The translations under genes and the position numbers were made by a program. Below the pieces are notes generated by a model. It was not told the origin of the DNA and searched no databases. It worked only from the letters and a program-made list of their open reading frames with translations. From Dipteronia dyeriana (taxonomy: Eukaryota > Streptophyta > Magnoliopsida > Sapindales > Sapindaceae), in contig CM065296.1 of the NCBI GenBank assembly GCA_032871835.1, positions 119,856,146-119,920,145 on the forward strand: a stretch of 64,000 bases of DNA, read 5' to 3'. Shown here piece after piece: positions 57,799 through 64,000 of this stretch (its first letter is position 1; each line of letters begins with the position of its first letter).

Positions 57799-58119
57799 TT
57801 GGTGGAGGGAGAGACCAACCAAAATCGAAACAAACAGAAATTCAACCCAAGGGAGCCACAATATATGAGCTTGGACTCCGACTCAGAAGCTGAAAAAGTG
57901 AATCTAAGGCCTCAAAACATGGAAGACAAAAAAAATGCCAAGGAATGGATGCTTGATCATGCAATTCAACAGGTTGTTGCAAAATTAACTCTAGCTCGGA
58001 AAAGAAAAGTGCAGCTGCTCGTAGAAGCTTTTGAAACAGTCACTCCCAGTTTGGATGTCAAAACCCATCAACTGCACAGAACAACAACTTCTCCTCATGC
58101 AAGACTCATAAACGTTTAA
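57799..58119 (+). pseudogene. Captured fragment of a plant calmodulin-binding-domain gene
   Basis: From about 57843 to the TAA at 58117-58119 the open frame reads KFNPREPQYMSLDSDSEAEK, then AKEWMLDHAIQQVVAKL and ARKRKVQLLVEAFETV. This matches the C-terminal plant calmodulin-binding domain (PF07839), a basic amphipathic helix region in large proteins such as the potato PICBP type. Only the last 90 or so residues are present and no upstream exon is visible, but there is no stop or frame break. It lies between the MULE 2 transposase remnant and the right end, so capture by the transposon is inferred. Confidence 0.75.
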
Positions 58120-58443
58120 GTTAGTTCATAAGGTAAGAGCACAAACTATCCTGGCTTTTCCGTTTCATTTACCTGTTTGTATGTGAGGCTAGAACTGCAA
58201 GAGAAGCATCTTACTAACAAGAAGTAATTCATAAAGACACAAGAATAAGCTAAAGCCCTTAAAGGAATACAAAGATTCACATTTTCTAGGTCTAAACATT
58301 TTCTAGGTTGTATAATCTTCCTAGATCTAAAGAGAATGGAAAACAAAATCAATACAAAGATTCTAGATATTTCAAAATAAAATAAAAAATTAGGGTTCAA
58401 CAACCACATTCACAACTAACAATTCAAAATTAAACAACCATTA
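58120..58443. other. Spacer right of the captured fragment
   Basis: No gene recognised; AT-rich, possibly intron of the minus-strand ULP-like unit that starts further right. Confidence 0.4.
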
Positions 58444-58714
58444 CCTTTAATCGTCGATTAAAACCTTCGTCGTCGTCGTCATCTTCAAGCTTCCGGCGCC
58501 GTCATCGTCGTAGTCTTCAACCTTCCACAACCGCCGTTGTTCCGAAGTAGTCAGCATCGTTTTTAGCCTGTCGAAGACACCATCGTCTTCAACCTTGCGG
58601 AGACATCGTCGTCGTTGTCAAGCTTCAGGAGACAGCGCCGTCACCAATCTTCCGGAGATGGCGTCTTCAACCTTCAAATCGCGTCGATAATGTCACCAGA
58701 AAACCAGACGTCGC
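58444..58714 (-). pseudogene. Possible first exon of the MULE 2 ULP-like gene
   Basis: On the minus strand an ATG at about 58714 (ATGCGACGTCTGG) is followed by repeats of GAAG-TTGAAGACGACGATG type and then AAAG with GTAATGG at 58443, a plausible donor. The frame soon meets a stop (TGGTGA), so it may be untranslated or broken. It sits just inside the right terminal repeat as expected for the opposite-strand gene of such a MULE. Confidence 0.35.
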
Positions 58715-58924
58715 ATTTTACTGATCTTAGGTCGATTTCTTACAGGAGAGATTAGGGATTAGGTCAGCTTTTGGTAGATTTCAAACAGGAGAGGGATTTT
58801 GAGAGAGGAGACGGGTTGCGGTCGATTTTGGTCGATTACAATAGAAATGGGATTTTCGTCGATTGAAAAGGATTCTAGGGATATAGAGTGTTTAAATCTA
58901 CACTTTTATTGGAATGTAATTTGT

Positions 58925-59033
58925 AAATAAAAAAAGGGTAAAGAGTCATAAAATAGTTAGTTTTACAAGTTTTTCAAAAAGAGGTTAGTTATTAACTTCG
59001 ACCTCCCAGATAGGTTAGTTTTCAATAAAAGCC
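58925..59033 (-). repeat. Right terminal inverted repeat of MULE 2
   Basis: Reverse complement starts GGCTTTTATTGAAAACTAACC and continues to TTTTTGAAAAACTTGTAAAA, matching 51735-51840. Confidence 0.9.
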
Positions 59034-59042
59034 AAAATCTAA
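59034..59042. repeat. Target-site duplication, right of MULE 2
   Basis: AAAATCTAA, identical to 51726-51734. Confidence 0.85.
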
Positions 59043-59089
59043 TAATTAACCACTGTATTCCAAACTTAGTCAATTTAATCACTTAGCTG

Positions 59090-59870
59090 TTGAATACCCT
59101 GTATCCACCATATTTCTTCATCACTTGCTCAGCTATTACTCAACTTCCAAGACTCTCTTTCTCTCTCAAATTCTTGGTCTCTCGCTCGCCTTGCTTCTTT
59201 TTCTTTTCTTTCTTTGCTTTTTATTTTGCTTTTTTTTTTTGCTTTCACCAATTCTCCCTTCTTTCATCTTCTTCATCTTCTTTCCTTTTATTTGCTCAAA
59301 TCTCTCTATAATTTCTACTATTTCCTGTGTATCTCAATTTCAAGTTCTTTTCCTTCCCCGCCTCCTTACTCTCTCTATATATATCCTTATGTCTTATTTT
59401 CTTCATCTTCTTTCTTTTCTTCCTTCATCTATTTCTCTCTCTCGGCTACTTATTCTGAACTTCCATGTCTCTTGTTTCATTCTCTTTCAATTCTTCTCAA
59501 CTCTCTCTAGTTCTATTCTTTCTTCTATTAGATTTTCTCTCTCAGTCTCTTGGATTCTCTCTCTCTTCTTGCCTATCTTCTTCTTCTTATTTCTTTCCTT
59601 GTCTATCTTTTCTGTTTTCATTGCTTTGTGCTTCATCGACTCTCTCTCACACATATCTCTATCTCTCTTAATCTCTCTCTCCCTCTCACGATCTTACGAT
59701 CTACTTCTCCTTTCTTCTTTCTTTCTATTCGTTTCTCTCATCCTCTGTTTTTTTATTTTTGATCTTCGCCGAATCTCCCTCTATCTCTCACATATCCCTT
59801 CTTATTTATTTCTCTTCTTATCCTCTACCAATTCAGATCACTTTTTTTTAATATAAATATCCTTTTCTTA
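59090..59870. repeat. Long pyrimidine-rich (TCTTTC/CTCTCT) tract
   Basis: About 780 bp strongly biased to C and T on the plus strand. Long open frames here (up to 243 codons of Ser, Leu and Phe) result from the bias and are not called as a gene. Confidence 0.8.
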
Positions 59871-60119
59871 ATAATATTTTCTAACACCTCTCAGCCCACC
59901 TCTTGCAATGATTATGCCACCTATCACCTAAATTGACCACTTTATTGCCACCATAAAATGAAATGCTGCCGCTGCCCACCTTGGCCTCTTTAACTTATTT
60001 TATTAAACTATAATTCTCATATTAATCCATTTATTTGGCAGGGAATTATGAATCAATTTGGCTTGGGCTTGGACCAATTGGGCTTGAGTCAATTTTATAG
60101 GATTGGGGTATAACATTCA

Positions 60120-60860
60120 TAGATTTTTTTTTTTTTGGTTTATTTATAATTTTTATAGAATTTTAATTATTATTCGGACACCACGAGAGGTAACTACATA
60201 CGGTGACCTTCCATTGATGGAACCCCGGTCCTGAAAGCAACTTCAAAAGATCATGTCCTTACTAGGTTGGTGGTAAAAATAGGTTGAAAGATTGAATGAT
60301 GAAGTGTAAGTGTAATTGTGAATTTATTTTTTATTGGAATATGAGAGCAAAAAAAAAAAAAAACCTAAATAAGAGGAAATTGGTAGGGTGAAGTTTCTTA
60401 CTTTTTAATTTTCTTTTAAAGGTAAAGGAAAATAATTTAAATTGAAATCCTTCATTTCTTAAGCACGGAAATTAGTTTTTGAAGCCCGATAATTGTGAAA
60501 TACCGAGCTTCAAAGAATCCATTTTTCATTTATTTATAATTTCTTTTGAATTTTAATAATTATTCGAACACCACGGGAGGTAACTACAAGCTGTTGGCCT
60601 TCCATTGGAGACAAAACCCAATCCCAAAAGCTATTTCAAAAGACCATGTCCTTGCTAGGTTGGTGGCAAAAGTAGGTTGAAAGATTGAATGGTAAAATGT
60701 AAACGTAATTGTGTTTTTATTTTTTGTAAGAATATGAGAGAAAAAAAAATACTAAATGAGAGGTAATTGGTATGGTGAAGTTTTTCACTTTTTAATTTTA
60801 TTTTAATAGGAAAGGAAAATAATTTAAAACTCGAAAATTGGATTTTAAGCCCAAAGAATT
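60120..60860. repeat. Direct duplication with a period of about 391 bp
   Basis: 60130-60470 and 60520-60860 share ordered blocks: TTCGGACACCACGAGAGG / TTCGAACACCACGGGAGG, CCATGTCCTTGCTAGGTTGG and its partner, TAGGTTGAAAGATTGAATG. Roughly 80-85 percent alike by eye. No gene. Confidence 0.8.
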
Positions 60861-61440
60861 GGACTTCAAGCCCAGGAATTAACACTTCCATATGTAGAAC
60901 ACTTCTAAACAAATTACCCCCACCAGGAATCTCATATTTGATTTCCCACTCACAAGCAAAAGGCGACCAAGGATTTAGCAGCGGTACAAATGACATTCAA
61001 AAAATAAGAAAATGTATGAGATAAAGAAAATAAAGAAAATAAAGAAAGCATGCAGTACCTCTTGTATGATTTCGAACAATCATGCAAGCAAGCAAAAATA
61101 TATGCACTTTCCACCAATATCAACACTTGAATTAACCATGAACATAATCTAACTCTAGCATGGATCTTAGACTAAATTTTACCTCCTAAATTTGATATTT
61201 TTAAGCCATAGAATTGAACTTTCAAGCCCTGGAATTGGATTTAAAGCCCGGGAATTGAAGTTTCAAGCTCGATAATTGAACTTTAAGCCTGGGATTTGGA
61301 CTTCATGGTCATGTCGAAAGATTTCCGTGTAAGGATTTGAATTAACACAAAAAACTAAAACAACATGTATAGGCACATAATTAATCCAAAAAACTTAACC
61401 TAAACATGTTTATATACATACTTAATCAAACCTTAAACAT
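60861..61440. repeat. Spacer with short repeats (about 25 bp)
   Basis: AAGCCCGGGAATTGAACTT-like units at 60825-60885 and 61200-61310; similar wording also at 60478-60520. Otherwise featureless. Confidence 0.5.
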
Positions 61441-61469
61441 AAAATATTGACCCATGTCAATTCAAGAGA

Positions 61470-61870
61470 AAAGTGGAAAAGAATCGATAGCGGAAGCGTA
61501 CCTGAATCCATCGCTGAAGATTTGTGAACGGGTTGTGATCTTCCAATTTATCACGACTTTTATGAACCCCGTTCTATTTTGCTCTGTTGATGGGGATACA
61601 GAGAAAACAAAAGTATCATGTAATTTGGGGACAATAACCCTAAATATATATAATAATCAAATTATTATATGTTGGCTATTTCTAATTCGGCCCCTCAACA
61701 AATTAGAAATAGCAACTCTGGTATCTACACATTAATTCCATGACAATTATACCCTTAAGCCTTAATGCTTTAAATCTTAATTAGATCACTTTAATTTAAG
61801 CTTAACCAAAAGATAGCACAACACATTTAATAGTCACATGTGTGGCCTCATATGATGGAATTTTCCAACA
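61470..61870 (-). repeat. 3' LTR of the copia element (left limit uncertain)
   Basis: On the minus strand it begins TGTTGGAAAATTCCATCATA at 61870, right after the purine tract CAGTAGGAGAT. It continues with a CTTCCGCTATCG phrase near 61490. The far end has no clear partner so the limit is approximate. Confidence 0.65.
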
Positions 61871-62301
61871 ATCTCCTACTGGGCCACTTATGTAACTTTA
61901 CAAATGTGTATGACTTTATGAGCTCAAAAATTTTGCTATCACAATTTTAGGATATATCCGAACAATCTCGTCCATTGATTATGCCAACATAGGATCAAAG
62001 CGGCTTTCGTCACATTTAGCATGACTAAACCCATCAATGGTCACGTATACCAACATAACCAAATGACATAGATCAATCATGGATGCGTAACATGGAAATT
62101 ACATGCAATGTGATCTATACATGTCTATTCCAGCTGGTCCTACTTTATTCCTTAGTGAGATCAATACTTAATACAATGTAACAGAGTGTAATTAACCGAA
62201 TACTTTATATCTGATTAGAAAAATATATAAATACATAAATGCATAAGTATATCCAAAATAAAAATATAGAGCAATAAAATACAAAATTATACAAACTCCC
62301 A
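61871..62301 (-). other. 3' untranslated stretch of the copia element
   Basis: About 430 bp between the RNase H stop and the purine tract, AT-rich, no gene. A second purine block (AGTGGGAG, minus strand) lies right after the stop. Confidence 0.6.
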
Positions 62302-62607
62302 CTATAATGTGATATCCTCACACAAAATAACACCCATATGAGCAATGTGCTCATGAAAGACCTTGGGTGGTAATCCCTTTGTAAGTGGATCCGCTATCAT
62401 GGAGTTTGTCCAAATGTGCTCTCTGGATATATGTCCACTATGTACTCTTTCCTTCACAACTAGGAACTTAATGTCAATATGCTTTGACTTAGATGCGCTT
62501 CTGTTGTTGTTAGAATATAGCACTGCTGACTTATTGTCACAATATAGTTTGAGTGGTCTTTCAACACCCTCTAGAATGCGAGCCCAGTGACAAAATTCCC
62601 CAGCCAT
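62302..62607 (-). pseudogene. Copia RNase H, C-terminal part
   Basis: Reads LKLYCDNKSAVLYSNNNRSA, KSKHIDIKFLVVKERV, ADPLTKGLPPKVFHEH: the CDN Asp, the KHIDI motif and the ADPLTKGL end are typical of copia RNase H. The upstream half of RNase H (62610-63160) is in broken frames. Confidence 0.85.
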
Positions 62608-63161
62608 ATTCCATGGTTGGATGCCTCATAGCATGCTACAAACTCTGCTGCCATGGTGGAAGAAGCTATGAGTGTCTGTTTGACACTTTTTCAAGAAATA
62701 GCTCCACCAGCCAACAGGTATATGCAGCCTGATGTGGATCTCTTACTGTCTTGGCATCCAGCATAATCGGACTCGGAATACTCTATAATCTCAAACTGAT
62801 CCTATCTCTTATATGTGAGCATGTAATATTTTGTTCTCTTCAAATACCTTATAACTCGATTGGCTGTTTTCCAATGATCCATCATAGAGTTACTTAAATA
62901 TTTGTTTAACATACCAATAATGTATGCAAATATCCGGATGCGTACATACCTGAGCATGCATTAGACTCCCTACAGCTGATGCATAGGGAATCTTCTGTAT
63001 TTCCTTAGCTTCAAGGTTACTTTTAGAGTACTGATTGAGACTGAACTGTCTCCCTTAGCGACAAGGGTGTCACCTGGTTTGATGTCCTGTATGCCAAACC
63101 TTTTGAGCCCTGTATCGATATAGCTCCTTTGTGATAATCCAAGAATACCCCGAGAGCGGTC

Positions 63162-63883
63162 TCATTGTATCTGGATCCTTAATACAAATGAGACATCACC
63201 AAGATCTTTCATCTCAAAATTCTTTGATAGAAATCTCTTGGTTTCATGCAATATGCCTATATCATTTTTGGCAAGCAGTATGTCATCGACATATAAAACC
63301 AAGAATATATGCTTACTCTCACTGAATTTATGATACGCACAATTATCAACAACGTTTATCTCAAAACCAAACGAGATAATCACTTGATGAAACTTACGGT
63401 ACCACTGATGGGAAGCTTGCTTGAGTCAATAAATGGATTTTATCAATTTGCAAACCATATTCTTTGGGTCTCCCAACTTAAAGTTTTCTGGTTGCACCAT
63501 ATAAATTGTTTCGTCAACGTTACCATTGAGAAACGCGGTCTTGACATCCATCTGATGAAGTTCAAGGTCAAAATATGCAACAAGTGCCATGATTGTCCTA
63601 AAAGAGTCTTTCGTTGAAACCGGAGAGAAAGTCTCTTTATAGTCAATCCCTTTCTTTTGGGTACAGCCTTGAGTTACAAGACGAGCCTTATACCTCTCCA
63701 TATTACCTTTTGAATCCCTTTGGTTTTAAATATCCATTTACAACCAATAGGCTTCGCACCTTCTGGTAATGGGACAAGTACCCCTTGCATAGACTTATAC
63801 TCCTCATTCATGGCATCAATCCACTTTTGAGAGTTGGAACCCTGCATGGCTTGATAGAAGTTGATTGGATCATTTTCCATCAA
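63162..63883 (-). pseudogene. Copia reverse transcriptase, broken
   Basis: Three open pieces right to left. 63674-63883: WIDAMNEEYKSM and IGCKWIFKTK. 63426-63701: YKARLVTQGCTQKKGIDY, ETFSPVSTKDSFRTIMALVA, HQMDVKTAFLNGNVDETIYM. 63162-63383: FLVLYVDDILLAKNDIGIL, with the catalytic YVDD. A frame change between the pieces (around 63680 and 63400) disables it. Known role: RNA-templated DNA synthesis. Confidence 0.88.
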
Positions 63884-64000
63884 TCCAATATTTTCCTCAT
63901 GTTCCTAGAGAAATACGTAAAAAATCGTCCGGAATAGCATTTCTCTCTCTAGTGGATCACCTTAATAGCACTAGTTTTTGAGGCTGTTGAGTTTGTTCCT

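Larger units (their letters stand above)
51735..59033 (+). mobile_element. MULE 2: Mutator-like element with captured sequence
   Basis: Terminal inverted repeats of about 100 bp, perfect 9-bp flank duplication, and a MuDR-type transposase N-terminus inside. 7.3 kb, including a probable solo LTR of 1.64 kb. Further content: two palindrome arrays, an antisense DUF1985 remnant with a likely first exon at the right end, and a plant calmodulin-binding-domain fragment. MULEs that carry host gene pieces are known as Pack-MULEs. Confidence 0.88.
61441..64000 (-). mobile_element. Ty1/copia retrotransposon, 3' part, minus strand
   Basis: From the right edge leftwards: RT, RNase H, 3' non-coding and 3' LTR. 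The RT is of copia type (YVDD box, KTAFLNG motif). The integrase and gag, if present, lie beyond 64000. Frames are broken, so it is inactive. Confidence 0.88.

Noticed and set aside
57368..57845. Minus-strand frames rich in Cys, Val and Phe
   Set aside because: They result from CAGTGAACC-type short repeats; no domain recognisable.
59125..59856. A 243-codon open frame on the plus strand
   Set aside because: It lies in a pyrimidine-rich tract, consists almost only of Ser, Leu, Phe and Ile, and other frames are open there as well; a composition artefact.

Overview
The window looks like nuclear DNA from a flowering plant, probably a eudicot. It is AT-rich, has spliced genes with GT-AG introns, and is packed with plant-type transposons: Ty3/gypsy of the Tat and chromovirus-like types, Ty1/copia, a LINE, Mutator-like, hAT, CACTA and Tourist-like elements. 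I cannot name the species. The only intact protein-coding genes I can support are two copies of an AIG1-type GTPase gene; almost everything else is transposon or decayed transposon.

Layout: 1-6992 is the 3' three quarters of a Tat-lineage gypsy element with its 3' LTR. 7517-18930 is a large Mutator-like element (MULE 1) bounded by an identical 10-bp flank. It holds a broken transposase on the plus strand and, on the opposite strand, a broken Ulp1-type (C48) protease gene with a DUF1985 region, itself split by a 2.2-kb insertion. 17041-30389 and 30390-41953 are two direct copies of one segmental tandem duplication. Each copy holds the MULE 1 right end, an AIG1 gene on the minus strand, an array of about twelve repeats of roughly 118 bp carrying splice-donor sites upstream of that gene, a Tourist-like MITE, a small LTR retrotransposon (truncated in the second copy), and the 5' LTR plus gag of a gypsy element interrupted by a CACTA element. 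The duplication ends in 6 bp of shared sequence (AATGGT).

41954-47762 continues the gypsy element (degenerate pol, a repetitive stretch, a partial 3' LTR). 47785-48182 is a LINE remnant, 48191-49690 a 1500-bp non-autonomous hAT element with an 8-bp target duplication, 50354-50560 a three-part microsatellite. 51735-59033 is a second Mutator-like element (MULE 2) with a perfect 9-bp target duplication. It holds the N-terminal part of a transposase, two arrays of GAATTC-centred palindromes, a DUF1985 remnant in antisense, a probable solo LTR, and an open fragment of a plant calmodulin-binding-domain gene that looks captured from the host. 59043-61450 is low-complexity and repeated non-coding DNA, and 61470-64000 is the 3' part of a Ty1/copia element on the minus strand.

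How parts relate: the two AIG1 genes arose from the tandem duplication, which happened after the MITE, LTR, gypsy and CACTA insertions because both copies share them. The second copy then lost about 1.4 kb, and the first gained a 380-bp triplication near the same breakpoint. Both MULEs share one plan: transposase on one strand, ULP-like sequence on the other, and short-palindrome arrays beside the coding parts.
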